Source: Linum tenue
Taxonomy: Eukaryota; Streptophyta; Magnoliopsida; Malpighiales; Linaceae
DNA length: 64,000 bases
NCBI GenBank assembly: GCA_946122785.1
Contig: CAMGYJ010000002.1
Coordinates: 11,048,839 to 11,112,838, forward strand
Reading direction: 5' to 3'
Part shown: piece after piece, positions 12,250 to 23,980 of the stretch
Position numbering within the stretch: the first letter of the stretch is position 1
How the letters are laid out: each line of letters opens with the position of its first letter
Program-made: the position numbers and the translations under genes
The notes under the pieces: model-generated
The model's input: the letters and a program-made list of their open reading frames with translations, nothing else
What the model was told of the DNA's origin: nothing
The model's database searches: none

Positions 12250-13903
12250 TCACCATCTCAGCTTCTTCCCTGGGAAGTACTGCCAAAACCCAAATCGACA
12301 GAAATCATCATTAGGATCCACAATTGAAAGAAGAAGAGATAGATATTGCAACGGAGAAATTCTGTTGTTTGTGTTGCATACTTTGGCAATGAGAGATTGG
12401 TAGTATGGCTTGACTGCATCAACATCAACGTGGACCTTGCTCTTGCTGTACAGATCATATTTGCTGCAACAACAACAAAACCCACATTCATCCATCATTG
12501 ATCAAGCAAAAACCCAATATGCTGTAACGAAACGAGAAGATGGTCTATGTTATAACATACTTGAAGATGTGGAGCCACTTGATATCCTCCTCGTCCTGCT
12601 TGTTCATCAGCTGCTTGTACGCCCCGTGCCTGTGCAGAGCTACAAAATCACACCATACCATACGGAAAAAAACAACGTTAAACCAACGAAACGAATGATA
12701 ATGCGAAGGAAGAACAAACTCGATCGATATGATCGAATCGAATACTACTTACGGTAGAAGGAGTGGTATCGGACGATGAACAATGCAGGAGAAGGCAGGG
12801 TGGTTTTATTCTCCTTGGCGACAAGGTACATGTAGTCGTCGTGGCCCCAGGACATGTAGACACTGTCAAGGCCGCATCCTTCCTTGTAGACTCCGTTCTT
12901 GGTGGTGTAGGCCGGGTTCTTGCTGTCCGGGTTCTCTGCAAAGTACTTGTGATGGACGTTAGACTCGTCGAAGGCGCAACCCAGTGGGTATGTGTCGCCC
13001 ACCACGGCCCATTGGGGCAGCCCACCGAACTGAGGAAGCAGCAGAATCTTCCCGAGATCTTAAAAAAAACAAAAAAAGGATTCCAATTTTTTTAATCAGA
13101 AGGGACACCAGGGCACAAAAATCAAGGGGTACAGAACAGGATAGGTGGTGTCGTACCGTGGATAAGGGCGGTCAAGTGGAGCCAATCCTCGTTGGGGTAG
13201 TCCTTGCGGATGGCCTCGGCGGTCTGCAACAAGTGCTGGATTTGGGGCTCGTCCAAGTCTGGGTCGCTGTCGTCCACCACGCTGTTGAGCAGCTCGCAAC
13301 ACTCCCATACGCTCATTTCTGCCTTGTCCAGCTTCCCATACTCTGCCCTCATCTTCTTCACCTACATCATCATCATTTCCCATTTTGTATTTAAAAATAA
13401 AAAAAACATAAAAATATCTGGCAGTGAAAAAGGGAAAAAATCACCACTAGACGATGACCAATGATTGACTTACGAAATCAAGGGTCTGGGTAATGTGCTG
13501 CTGCCTGTAAAGATTCTCCACCGTCTTTTGCCTCTCGTTCTCTGCATTGTAGTTCCTGCAATTCCACAACCCCCAAAAACACACCACATATTTTGTTACT
13601 TAATCGTCACTGATAAACCCACAAAAATTACGGCAAACTCATGAAAGCGGACGATTCGGACTTATAAAATTGTGATATTACTATAGTTTACCTAAATGAA
13701 TTGCCAAAGGCGTTAATATCGGGGGCTGCAAATCCATTGCTGGAGACGACTTTGTCGGGCACCACAAACCCACCATCCAAAACCAATTCCTCTTTTACTT
13801 CTCCGACTTTGTTTTTCTGATCCACCACTGCTGCAACAATCATAATCATTTTCCCGTATGAAATAGTGACCTCATAAATCCACACTATTTTTCCTTAAAA
13901 TAC

Positions 13904-13941
<38 letters not shown>

Positions 13942-14115
13942 TGTGACGCATAAACCGAATATTCGGATATTAATTAGACAAAGTACCAAATACGGATAAG
14001 CTCCAAGAAATACAATAATGTAACAGGCGAGAGGGGAAGAAGAAGAGGCGGATGGGGAATACATACCTGGAGCAGCGGTGTTAACGGCCTCCTGTTGCTC
14101 AATACGGATCGTCAT
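12250..14115 (-). CDS. MIOX: myo-Inositol oxygenase
   Basis: Converts myo-inositol plus O2 to D-glucuronate, a route to UDP-glucuronate for wall polysaccharides, with a mixed-valent di-iron site; expected cytosolic. Exons in transcript order: 14115-14067, 13830-13692, 13555-13474, 13361-13157, 13058-12753, 12639-12561, 12463-12382, 12279-12250. Phase is kept throughout, giving 323 residues, normal for plant MIOX. By alignment with the animal enzyme all six metal ligands are present: His133, the His158-Asp159 pair (split by the exon 4/5 junction), His231 in SWGHDDY, His257 in RYHSFY and Asp290 in NKYDLYSK. The C-terminus ends in K-L-R-W, close to the usual plant ending. Exon 2 has a tandem acceptor that would add or drop one Ala. 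No lesion seen; it should be functional. Confidence 0.96.
13827..13833 (-). other. NAGNAG tandem splice acceptor in MIOX
   Basis: Minus-strand sequence TTGCAGCAG precedes exon 2. Using the first AG starts the exon at 13830 and gives Ala-Val-Val; using the second starts it at 13827 and gives Val-Val. Both stay in frame, so two protein forms differing by one residue are possible. Confidence 0.6.
13902..13941 (+). repeat. (AAT)n microsatellite in MIOX intron 1
   Basis: About twelve consecutive AAT units inside the first intron, between 13831 and 14066. Likely length-polymorphic. Confidence 0.9.
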
Positions 14116-14335
14116 CTTGTCCTTTTTTTTATAAATATATATGGCTACCTAATATATATAGGAAAGGTAGCAGGAGAAGGGGAGGACCAATTATTTATTT
14201 TATTTATTTTTATTTATTAGAGGCAAAGAGAGCCTCGGAGAAGAGCAAAGAAGCTCGGAGGGAGGGTTACAAGGAGGAGTTTCTTACGGTTTCGCTCATT
14301 CGCAGTGCCGATTGAATGGGAGGCTTGAGAGGGGC

Positions 14336-14342
14336 TTTTATA
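14336..14342 (-). promoter_or_regulatory. TATA box of MIOX
   Basis: Minus-strand CTATAAAAG, a consensus plant TATA box, lies about 220 bases upstream of the MIOX ATG. It predicts transcription start near 14305 and a 5' leader of about 190 bases. Another AT-rich stretch at 14127-14160 is less well matched. Confidence 0.6.
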
Positions 14343-14359
14343 GCCCGGCGGCCAGGAAA

Positions 14360-14936
14360 AGGGATGTCCTTTCTTGATAATTGGAAGGATTCTCAGGTCC
14401 TCAACCACAAAAAATCAAAATCAGGAAAATTAATTATCACCGCAAAATTACTTGCTATTTCCAGCAGCCCCCACAATGAAAAGTTCAACCCTTTTTGCTA
14501 TTAATAAGGTTGATGATAATATATATACTGCTAATAATTGTCGGGGGCCAAAATTCAGCTGACCTGACCCGACCTCAATGCTCCACCTAAGGCAAGCGGA
14601 TGTGGCAATCCCCGCGGGCATTATATTATGCATCTGGGATTTGATTATTTGGACAAAAGGATAATAACTAAACTAGTCTTGGTGTTATGTTAATAATTGT
14701 ATAACACACATGATAATTTACAATATAATTAATTTTCATTTGCTTTTATGTCTAGTATTTGTGAATATTGCTTCGAACAAATACGGACAAGTATAATGTC
14801 AATTATAAAGATAAATTTATGAGTAAAAATAATTTTTTATAAGCGGATGGGTTGAAGTAACTCTAGTTCTAGGCTATATATCATTATATTAATCAGATTA
14901 AAATTTAAAAATAAATGCCTAAAGTTTAATTGCAAG
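14360..14936. other. MIOX upstream intergenic sequence
   Basis: AT-rich sequence up to the target-site duplication of the next LTR element. It may include distal MIOX promoter. I see no ORF, repeat or element end that I can support. Confidence 0.6.
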
Positions 14937-15432
14937 TGTTTGACCCAAGTTCCGTTCTTGCAAGGCCAAGCGCCCTTCTTCCCCCTCTCCTCGAAACCAG
15001 TTGCCTTCCTCGCCTTCTTTTCCTACTCCGAGGCGCCAGGATGGTCCATTAGCTCTCTAGCGCTCAAATAAGCTCTTAGTGTTTAGGGAGAGAAGTAAGA
15101 AAAGTTTAGAGAGAGAAGTCCCAAGCTGAGTAAATGAGATTCACCTACACCCCTATTTATACTATGAGTCTTGCCGACCAATGACCCCCATTTTCGCCCC
15201 ACGTCATCATTGCAATAAATGTGTCATACACCCCCCTTGATATGTGCCTCGACCATCTGACACCTCCATCAGAGGTTCAGGCGCATAACCTATGACAGTC
15301 AGCTTTTCGAACAGTTTTGACCGTTGGATGTCTTTTGTCCTATGCACCTCTTGTCAGACGTCAGGTCCCACTCGCCCAGACTGCCACCTGTCATCTGGGG
15401 CTTATCCTCCCTTATACTTGGGCCGGTTTTAT
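14937..15432 (-). repeat. 3' LTR of the chimeric element (truncated)
   Basis: Matches the full LTR at 19722-20311 with scattered differences and short indels. It lacks the roughly 70 bases that would form the LTR's 5' end (TGTTGGGG side), cut by the copia fragment at about 15433. Confidence 0.8.
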
Positions 15433-18400
15433 GCGACTGAACTTGCCCTAGCCGTTGCTCCTATTACTGACGCTGATTTGGTCACAGTGTGTCTTCATGG
15501 CCTTGGTCCCGATTATCGGGAGTTTGCATCTTGGATTAGGGCTCGTGACGTCACTCCATCCCTTGAAGACTTGCTCGACCGCCTCGTTGCTCTTGAGACT
15601 GATCATCGTGCCTCTTGTCCTTCCCCTGACTCTCTGACTACGGCGTTTGCTACTCAGCGGGAACATGGTCGCGGTTGTCGAGGAGGAATGCCTAGTCGTG
15701 GTGTTGGTCACGGCTCCGCTCCGCTGCCCTCCTCATCTTACTCTGGCTCCTGGGAAACTTCTTGTGGTGATGATGATGGCCGCCGTACAACTCGTGTAGT
15801 GTGTCAATTTTGCGAGAAGCCGGGCCACTCCGATCACACTTGTTTTCGGTTATTTTCTCACAAGCGCCCGCAGGCTAACAACATTACTGCTCTTTCTCGG
15901 CCCCGCCCGTCTGCGTCGGTGGAGGACTCTTGGCTAATGGACTCGGCTGCGAGTCATCATGTCACACCCGATCTCGGCAACCTAGCGCTTTATTCGGACT
16001 ATAATGGTCCTGACGAGGTTTATCTCGATGATGGTACAGGTTTGGCAATCACCCATATTGGTTTTTCTTCTCTTCCTGCCTCTACTCGTCGTCTTACACT
16101 TAATAATATTTTATGTGTTCCGGGTATTCGTAAGCGGTTGATATCTGTTGCCAAACTCTATCGTACTAATCCTGTTTCGGTGAAAATTTTTCCGATTTTT
16201 TGTTGTGAAGGATTTAAGAACGGGGGCGGCGCTGCTAACCGGAAGGAACAACAGTGATACGTATGAACTTGGTGGTGGTTCTGGAGTTGTCTGTCTTTTG
16301 CTGGTCACCACTCGCAACACTCTTGATCTGTGGCATCATCGTCTTGGGCATCCTTCATCTCGTCCTTTGTCTAGTATTCTTCGTGTCAATTCTCTTCCAG
16401 TTGTTAAGTCGTCGGCTCTTTCTCATTGTAACTCGTGTCTGTCCCATAAGTGTCATAAACTACTGTTCGGTGTTTTCAATCTTTCTAGTACTCGACCCTT
16501 GGATTTAGTTTTTTTTTAGGTTTGGGGTCCTGCACCTATTCAATCTATTGATGGTTTTCCTACTATCTTGTTCTTGTCGACCATTTTACTCGTTATACTT
16601 GGTTTTACTCATTACGTCGTAAATCTGATGTTCTCTCTGTCTTTACTGCGTTCAAACATTTGGTAGAAAACTATTTTGCCACTACCATTCGCAGGCTTTA
16701 CACTGATGGTGGCGGTGATTTTGTTAAACTACGTCATGAACTTCCTTCTCATGGTGTCACTCATCTTCTCACCCCACCTTATAATCTAGAACACAATGGT
16801 TTTTCTGAACGAAAACACCGTCATATAGTTGAAACGGGTCTTACCTTGCTTCATCAAGCCCGTCTTCCTCTCACTTATTGGTCTTATGCCTTTTCCACTA
16901 CTATGTACCTCGTCAATCGTCTCCCATCTTCTTCACTTCGTGGTCAAGTTCCCTTCACTCTTTTGTTTAATGAGCCTCCCAATTATCTTAAGCTCCGTGT
17001 CTTTGGCTGTCTGTGTTACCCCTGGTTGCATCCCTATGCTCCGAATAAACTACATTCTCGTTCCCGTCGTTGTCTTTTCATCGGCTACTCTCATCAACAG
17101 AGTGCCTACAAGTGTCTTGATCCTGTTTCTCTTCGTGTCTTTTTGTCCCGTCAGGTTGTCTTTGTTGAGTCCAAACTTCCTGGTTCTGGTCTCTCGACCT
17201 CGTCTCCCTCTTCTTCTTCCAGTTCGGAGCCAGTGCCTCCCTCATGGTTTGCCGCATTTCTGCCTCCAGTCAGCCTCATCGCCACACTACCTGCTCCTCC
17301 TTCCTAGTCGTCGTCGTCGCCCATTCGTCCTCACATGCCGGTTGCTGCTGAGTCCCCTTCAGCTCCACCTGTGACGGAGCCTACTTCTTCTACGTCGAAC
17401 TCTCTAGCCACTACTGACACGAGGGCTTCCTCGACGCACTCACAGCTGATTCCTCATCACATGGTCACCCGAGGTAAAAACAATATCCGGAAGCCTAATC
17501 CCAATTATGCTAATGTTGTCACAGCTACTGCCTCTCCACCTTTGGAACCAACGTCTGTCAAGGAGGCTTTGCTCCATCCTGAATGGAACAAAGCCATGGC
17601 CGCTAAGAATGCAACTCTCCTAACCAATCATACATGGGATCTGGTCCCACGTCTTCCCCACTATAATGTTGTTGGTAATCGTTGGGTATGACGTTTGAAG
17701 TGCAACCCGGATGGATCTACCGAATGCTTTAAAGCTCAGCTTGTGGGTAAGGGGTTTTATCAGCGTCCTGGTCTTGATTTTCATGAGACTTTCAGTCCGC
17801 TTAGTAAACCCGTTACCATTCGGTTGGTCTTTACTATTGCTCTCTCACATTCATGGCCTATTTTCCAGTTTGACGTTCATAATGCCTTTCTACAAGGGCC
17901 TTTGCAGGAGGAGGTTTATATGTCTCAGCCTCCGGGATTTCATGACCCTAAGTTTCCACGTCATGTCTGTTGTCTTTTCCAGACTATTTATGGCCTGCGG
18001 CAGGCACCACTTGCCTAGTATGAGGCTCTTAGTTTGTTCTTGGAGAGATGTGGCTTTGTGAAGACACGGTCTGATGCTTCGTTATTTGTCTATCACCGTG
18101 GTTCTGTGACTGCCTATTTTCTCATGTATGTGGATGACTTACTGCTCACGGGTAATACTCCTCTATTTTTGGCCAAGTTTCAGTGCCGCTGGCTACTCGG
18201 TTTGCTCTCAAGCATCTTGGTCTTGTTAACTTCTTTCTTGGCATTGAAGTTATCCCTACGGCGTCCGGTTATCTACTCTCTTAGCATCGCTACGTTGTCC
18301 ATCTCTTGACTCGGTTTTAGATGCATGATGCCAAACCCTGTCCTACGCCACTAACGTCTACTTTTCGGTTGTGTCCTCTCGTGGATGCCACACTCTACCG

Positions 18401-19067
18401 GCAGGTGCTTGGTGCCTTGCAGTATCTGGTTACTACTCGGCCTGACATTGCGTTTTCTGTTAACTGCTTGTCACAGTTCATGCATGCACCCACTACTTAG
18501 CATTGGCAGCATGTTAAGCGTCTACTTCGCTATGTTGCTGGTACCGGCACTCTTAGTCTTCACATCACTTGTCATGCTCTTCCGTTGCCTCTACATGTGT
18601 TCTCTGACTCTGACTGGGCTGGTGATCCAAATGATCGTTTGTCCACTTTCGCTTTTTTATATATCTTGGTGATACACTTATTTCACGAAAGTCCAAGAAA
18701 CAGTGGACTGTCGCTCGCTCCAGCATTGAGGCAGAGTATCGTGCTCTTGCTCTTGCAAATTTCGAGTTGGTCTGGGTTCATCATCTTCTTTCTGAGCATC
18801 ATCAGTTGCCTTCGTCTACTCCTGTTCTCTAATGCAATAATCTTGGTGTTGTCAACTTTAACACCAATCCTGTCTTTCACTCTCGTATGAAGCATCCTGC
18901 CTTGGACTACTTGTTTGTTCGCCAGCTGGTCCAGTCTCGCCAGCTTTTGGTGCGTCATGTCCTATGCTACTCAGCGTGCTGATTTGCTCACTAAGTCGTT
19001 GCCCCTAGCTCGGTTTCAGCTGTTAAGTTCCAAGATTGGACTCGCTGACGTTGCCTCCATCTTGTAG
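15433..19067 (+). pseudogene. Ty1/copia gag-pol polyprotein, degraded
   Basis: Pieces in copia order on the plus strand. Gag tail, then a CX2CX4HX4C zinc knuckle near 15805-15850. Protease follows (W-L-M-D-S-A-A-S-H-H near 15930). The GAG-pre-integrase motif W-H-H-R-L-G-H-P is near 16332, and integrase core sequence lies at 16520-17200. A linker with M-V-T-R-G-K leads to reverse transcriptase from 17560 (Y-V-D-D near 18127), and an RNase H trace with S-D-S-D-W-A is near 18601. Frame changes occur near 16200 and several times after 18150. Stops include a TGA near 17689 and a TAG near 18016. The gag N-terminus, primer-binding site and 5' LTR are missing. It cannot make enzymes. Confidence 0.9.
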
Positions 19068-19230
19068 GGGCGTAATAGAGTTGATTCATCATAGTTGTAG
19101 TTTGCTTGTAATACAAGTATTCCTTTCCTAGTTGTACATGGTTAGTACATCGGTAATCTGGGTTATAAATACCCCTCTCTTGTTAATAATACAACACACA
19201 ATTCTCATATTCTCTATAGTTGCCACGTTG
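19068..19230 (+). repeat. Remnant of the copia 3' LTR
   Basis: After the pol remnant comes a short purine run, then an AT-rich stretch with a TATAAATA box near 19164 and repeated TTAGTTGTAC-like words, as in plant copia LTRs. It ends at the junction with the minus-strand element's gag-like region, so only part is left. Confidence 0.6.
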
Positions 19231-19684
19231 CCGAGTTAGCTTGCTCGGAGAGGATGTTCCTGGCCAGGGGCTGCTGGACGCCCCAACTCCTGCCCATGCA
19301 CCTTTGTGCCCATCCATTGTGTTCGTCAAAGTCCGACATAGGGTGCCTAGTTAGGTGCCCCAATTCCTCTGTGCACCTGACGAAACTAGGCGCCCCCTCA
19401 CCTTCCTCATCCCTCTCTCTACGCTTGGACCCCGGGGTTGGCTGTGTGTCACCCCCTTCCTTGAGCACCTCAATTTCCTTTTTCAAAATTTCAAGCACTT
19501 GATCGTGATTTTTGATGATCTGAATCAAATCCTCCTTCGCGAGTGAGGCGTCTCCCAATCGTACGGTTTCCTCAGCTTGGTGGCTTGTGCTCCTAACCTC
19601 CCCTTCCACCGCTTTCGGTTTGCTCATGGTTGTCTCTGGTAGTTTGTGCTCCCTTTCCCCCTCCTTAGCGTTATGCGTTTCCAT
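19214..19684 (-). pseudogene. gag-like N-terminal ORF running into copia sequence
   Basis: A 156-residue ORF starts soon after the 5' LTR leader of the minus-strand element. The first 110 or so residues are charged, with a predicted coiled coil around I-I-K-N-H-D-Q-V-L-E-I-L-K-K, typical of the start of plant gypsy gag. The last residues come from sequence at the copia junction, so the natural protein is truncated and fused. I do not recognise the exact family. Confidence 0.5.
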
Positions 19685-19721
19685 GTTCCTTCAGTTATAC
19701 TCCCCTATCTGGTGCACCAAT

Positions 19722-20311
19722 TGTTTGGGCCAAGTTCCGTTCTTCCAAGGTCGAGTGCCCTTCTTCCCCCTCTCCTCGGAACTAGTCGCCTTCCTCACCT
19801 TCTTTTCCTACTCTGAGGCACCAAACACACTGCACACAAAGCGCCCAGCGGACAAACGTGGTCCGTTAGCATTCCAACGCTCAAATCAGCTTTTAGTATT
19901 TAGAAAGAGAAGTAAGAAATGTTAGAGAGAGAAGTCCCAACCTGAGTAAATGACATTCACCTACTCCACTATTTATACTATGAGCCTTGCCGACCAATGC
20001 CCCCCCCCCCCCATTTCTTCCCCACATCATCATTGCAATAAATGTGTCGTACACCCCCTTTGATATGCGCCTTGACCATCTGACACCTCCATAAGAGGTT
20101 CAGGGTGCATGACCTATGACAGTCAGCTTTTCGTACACTTTGGACCGTTAGATGTCTTTTTTCCTATTCGCCTCTTGTCAGACTTCCAATCCCACTAGCC
20201 CAGGCTGCCACCTGTATTCTTGGGCTTATCCTCCCTTATACTTGGGTCGGTTTCCAGGTCATTCGCGGGCTTTATCGCGCCTACTTTTTAAACCATACTT
20301 ACACCCCAACA
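19722..20311 (-). repeat. 5' LTR of the chimeric element
   Basis: A 590-bp LTR. It reads TGTTGGGGTGTAAG at the 20311 end and GGCCCAAACA at the 19722 end on the minus strand. A leader beginning ATTGGTGCACCAGAT follows; it may contain the primer-binding site, but I cannot assign a tRNA. Confidence 0.75.
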
Positions 20312-20316
20312 GTAAG

Positions 20317-21167
20317 ATCTGGTGTCTTATGTGTGCCCTAGGATGATATTAAAATTCTTTTCACGTTTATACATACTTCTCTCTTTTTCTTCCCTCAACT
20401 TTCTTGTATTTCCCTTGGAAGGAGTCGAATGGTACGTATACATGGCAGATCTCTTTTGTAGTGATTGCCCCTGCAAATTTGTGAGAAATTACAGGGGAGG
20501 ACAAATTGAACTCAAAATACGCAAATATATGAGCAGATATGCTAAGAAACTTCTTAGTTGAAGAGTCAGCGCTACGTGGATACATTATCTCAACTATAAT
20601 ATCACGACTTTGGCAAAAATTTGGTGCGTTACAACTCACAGCTAGCTGGCTCAAGCTTTTCGTGGACACTTACCATTCCAACGTAGCATCGAGTCATAAA
20701 ATATGATATTCGATTCTGTACTTGCGTTGCGGACTAGTGCCATCCGAATCAATGGTGGAAGCCGTGTCTAGCTAGTTGTGATGGCGCAAGCACAATCAAC
20801 TCTCAACTTCAAGCAATTCAACAATCAAGAGTATTAGACGCTGGAGATGACAAGGACATGATCAATCAATATATAGTGGAGTTTTACCTCCTTTTGTGAT
20901 GGTGAATTTGTTGACCATTGTGGTTAATTACATCTTCATAAACAATATGTCATGTAGGATGGTAGAAAACTACAATGTAACGATTATATATGGCATGGGG
21001 CCCTATCATCATTCAAAGGAAACATTTGACAGCCAAACAACCTTACCAGCAGTGACATTTAAGCACAAAATAAAAGACGTGTACACCAACATTGACAAAA
21101 TTCTGTACCACGTACGGTCTTCTGCAATACAAATCAATTCTCGATTTATGGGCTACATGTCCCTAGT

Positions 21168-21205
<38 letters not shown>

Positions 21206-21369
21206 ATATATATTTGATTGTTTGGAAGGAGAGATGATTGGACAACAAGTTTGTGGTATGACACTATAAGTTGACTGATAAAAATTTGTGGAAGTACTCC
21301 GAAGTGGGACACGACCCTGCACCATAAGACGCCGGCGGTGGCTCCACCACCCCATTCCCAGCAACCTAG
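20317..21369. other. Unassigned spacer between two LTR elements
   Basis: AT-rich DNA with short ORFs that resemble nothing I know. It includes a TA microsatellite. The right end lies next to the AthA target site; I could not show that it continues the copia remnant found on the other side of AthA. Confidence 0.5.
21167..21214 (+). repeat. (TA)n microsatellite
   Basis: A nearly pure AT dinucleotide run interrupted by single bases. Confidence 0.9.
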
Positions 21370-21374
21370 CACGC

Positions 21375-22763
21375 TGATAGCATCGTATTTGCACGTGTTT
21401 TCACTCTGGTTTCCTGTCCATTTTGGCTCGAATTGATTGTTCCTTGGCCTATTTTACGCTAGGTTGTGTTGTTTTGTCGTATTTCAGGTCCTAGCAAGTA
21501 AAGAGGTGCATAGGCGCAAGTTTCGGGTCATTTGAAGGTCAAATGGCGAATCACAGAGAGAATTACGGTGCAGCCCCTGCCAAATTATGGCCGTATTGGC
21601 CAGGGCATGCCCGTAATTAAATGGCCGAGGCCTTCTCCCCAGAATTCCCTCTCGGTGGTAAAAATTATCGGGCAAGACACCCAAGAATTACGGCCGTAAT
21701 TCCCAAATTACTGGCGGTAATTGGGAAATTACGGGCGTATCTCCTCCTCCTGCAGCTTAAGTGAAACGTGCGTTTTGGTGTGAATTACGGGCAGGAAGTG
21801 ATTACGGCCGTAATTCTGCCCGTAATTCGCCCAGAGTCGGGTTTTTGGAGGCAGATTCGAGCCAAGGAAAGAGAATTCGATTTTCGGGGCAAAAATAGAG
21901 TTTTAGAGAGAGAAAGAGCGAAGAACAAACCCTAGGAGCTAATTTGGAGTGGATTTCTCATCATTGAAGCCCAGATTGCGTCCCTAGGAGTGAAGATTGA
22001 CATCCCAGAGCAGATTTTCCTCATCTTTATGAGTATGACTACTCTGATTTCTGATTTCCTTTCTCTCTCTATGGAGTAGAACCTCTCTCTCACTTGGGTA
22101 TGAAGAACCCTAGTTCCTTGTGTTAGGGATTTGATTGTAATGACTTGGGATGATATTACTGTTTGATTTTAATCGAATGATGCATGTTTATTGAATTGAT
22201 TGGAGTCTGATCAGCTTTTCTCAATTTCTGCTGCAACCTGAGATAGATAGAATCTGATTAGGTTGTTAGAGCTTCTTCATTCGATAGTAGGAGATTGGCT
22301 ATACGAGAGTTAGCCAGTTTACTGCTTTGTACTGGAATTCAATTCCAGTAGTGGAGTTCTGTGCTTATTGCTTCAGCTTTCTATCCCGGTGAAGACTAGT
22401 CGTCTGCCGGGTAGTTATACTGAGAGGGCTTGGTCAGCTTAAGAGATTCCAAGCTACTGTCGGATCTTCCGCAGTCTAATCAACAGTAAATCAACCAGGG
22501 AATTACAATTGAACCTAACTAAGGGGCTAGGGGGACTCATTCCCGAGTGACTCTTACCTGCTTTAGAAAACCGAACCATTTACTGCTTTCTTACTGCTTT
22601 TGCTTTTAAACAACAATCACTCGAACTATTTTGCTAGATAATAGAGAATCACGGAGTAAGCAGTAGATCTAGACCCCGGGTTGATAATTAAACTTGCCTG
22701 TTACTGCATTCCCGGACTGCGATTGCACTTGGTCGTAGTTTGGTGTTGTGTTTTGGCGTGTCA
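21375..22763 (+). repeat. AthA 5' LTR
   Basis: It starts TGATAGCATCG and ends TTTTGGCGTGTCA. The first 500 bases hold the AATTACGG inverted words (21559-21835). The rest is nearly shared with the AthB LTR, including the long stretch before the LTR end. Confidence 0.95.
21559..21835 (+). repeat. Inverted-word cluster, AATTA type (AthA 5' LTR)
   Basis: Several copies of AATTACGGGC and its complement GCCCGTAATT surround exact or near palindromes ATTACGGCCGTAAT. At 21783-21825 they nest: AATTACGGGCAG, then an ATTACGGCCGTAAT palindrome, then CTGCCCGTAATT. The 3' LTR repeats the cluster at 27222-27490. Confidence 0.9.
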
Positions 22764-22769
22764 AGTTTT

Positions 22770-22785
22770 TGGCGCCGTTGCCTGG
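22770..22785 (+). promoter_or_regulatory. AthA primer-binding site
   Basis: TGGCGCCGTTGCCTGG begins six bases after the 5' LTR. TTTTTGGCGCCGTTGCC is the usual Athila-lineage minus-strand primer site. The last bases differ slightly from the GCCGGGG form in AthB. Confidence 0.85.
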
Positions 22786-22805
22786 AGAAAAAGGGCCCTC
22801 GGCAT

Positions 22806-23045
22806 AGAAATTACGGGCATGGGGGGAGTAATTACGGCCGTAATTCATCTACCCCCTGCCCGTAATTAATTCAGACAAGAAAACTGAAAAACAGGCTCGG
22901 CATAGAAATTACGGGCAAGGTGGTCAGAATTACGGTCGTAATTCTTGACACCCCTGCCCGTAATTCGCCAGAGGAGGCAATTTGCTCTCGGCCTTAAAAT
23001 TACGGGCAAGGCCGGGGGAATTACGGCCGTAATCCTGCCCGTAAT
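22806..23045 (+). repeat. Inverted-word cluster, AATTA type (AthA internal leader)
   Basis: Three successive blocks (22808-22868, 22906-22968, 22995-23050). Each is built as AATTACGGGC, then AATTACGG(C/T)CGTAAT, then GCCCGTAATT, separated by variable spacers. It is the same design as in the LTR but non-adjacent to it. Confidence 0.9.
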
Positions 23046-23721
23046 TCCCCCGAGCCTCGTTTAAAAAGTGTCGGCCGAGACACCCCCTCTCTCTCTCCCT
23101 CATTTTTCTGGTCACTTTCTCTCCCCTCTCACCGGAAAACTCGAACCACTCTTCTCCGGTGGTTTTCCGGCCATATCTCGCTCATCGGAGGTCCAAATCA
23201 AATTCCGAGACCACCCCCGTGCTCCTCTCGTCGGCGCCCACAAGTCTATACCAGTGGGGTTCGAGTTTCGTGGTGGTTGGGTCGCCGGAAAACCGCGACC
23301 CTTCGGTATTCTCCCGGCCCGATCTCCCTCCTCGGACCTCCGCTCGAGAAACCTTACTGCGACCACCACCTTGTTCCTGGTACTTGGGGCTTCCTTCCCC
23401 AAAGTTTTGGGGTCGGTTTTGCTCCGTTGAAGTCGCCGTCGACGAAAACTCCGGCGAGCCTCCCGGCGAGTTTCTCCCGGCGATTTTTGTGGTCTCTCCG
23501 GTCTTTCCTCACCCTCCCCACGATAGTCCTCTTGTGCCTCCAGGTTTGCTTTCTATACTTTTACTTGTCATTTGTGGAGGATTGATATTGTGGGTTTTAG
23601 TGAGGAATTTCGGGTATTGGTTTGTGCTTAAATTAAATTCGGTAGGCCTCCATTGTTGCTTGCTTTGTTTGCTTATCTTTCGTTGGCCTAACCGAGTAAT
23701 ATGAGTTGTGATTGTTCTACA

Positions 23722-23766
23722 TTGGAGCCTAATTTGCTGTCCGGGTTCTAAATCCGAGGGCTCCAG
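23722..23766 (+). other. Stem-loop copy 1 (AthA leader)
   Basis: TTGGAGCC (23722-23729) can pair with GGCTCCAG (23759-23766) around a loop that contains GCTGTCCG. It is a shorter relative of the conserved 12-bp stem-loop at 25556-25609. Confidence 0.6.
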
Positions 23767-23856
23767 TGCGTTTGAGTTTCTGTGAATGGTGAATGATTCT
23801 GATTGGTTTGTGAAATGGTGAATGCTGATTGGTTTATGAAATGTTTTTCCTTTTCC

Positions 23857-23901
23857 TCGGGGCCTAGTCCACTATCCGAATTTATGTTTCGAGGGCCCCG
23901 G
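23857..23901 (+). other. Stem-loop copy 2 (AthA leader), compensatory changes
   Basis: TCGGGGCC (23857-23864) pairs with GGCCCCGG (23894-23901). Compared with TTGGAGCC/GGCTCCAA, two pairs changed on both sides (T-A to C-G and A-T to G-C), which keeps the stem. The loop keeps CTAGTCC and ATCCGAAT words. Confidence 0.6.
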
Positions 23902-23980
23902 GTGAGGGTGATTGTGACCTCACCATTGACGAATTTCCATGTATGTTGTTGGGTTTCTGCTGTTTTGTGGCTGCAGGAAA

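Larger units (their letters stand above)
14937..20311 (-). mobile_element. Chimeric LTR retrotransposon (minus) containing an inverted copia remnant
   Basis: Two direct repeats on the minus strand frame the unit. The left repeat is shorter and ends where the copia sequence begins. The full repeat has LTR ends (TGTTGGGG...CCCAAACA). The outer flanks GCAAG (14932-14936) and GTAAG (20312-20316) match at four of five bases, as an old 5-bp target-site duplication would. The interior keeps a 5' leader and a gag-like ORF on the minus strand; the rest is a plus-strand copia fragment. The type of the outer element (probably gypsy) is inferred only from leader and ORF style. Confidence 0.75.

Noticed and set aside
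12763..13095. Open frame opposite MIOX exon 5
   Set aside because: It is the complement of a conserved coding exon; its length follows from the codon use of MIOX.
23112..23704. 181-residue open frame in the AthA leader
   Set aside because: No similarity to the same region in AthC and no known domain; the supported gene starts at 23981.
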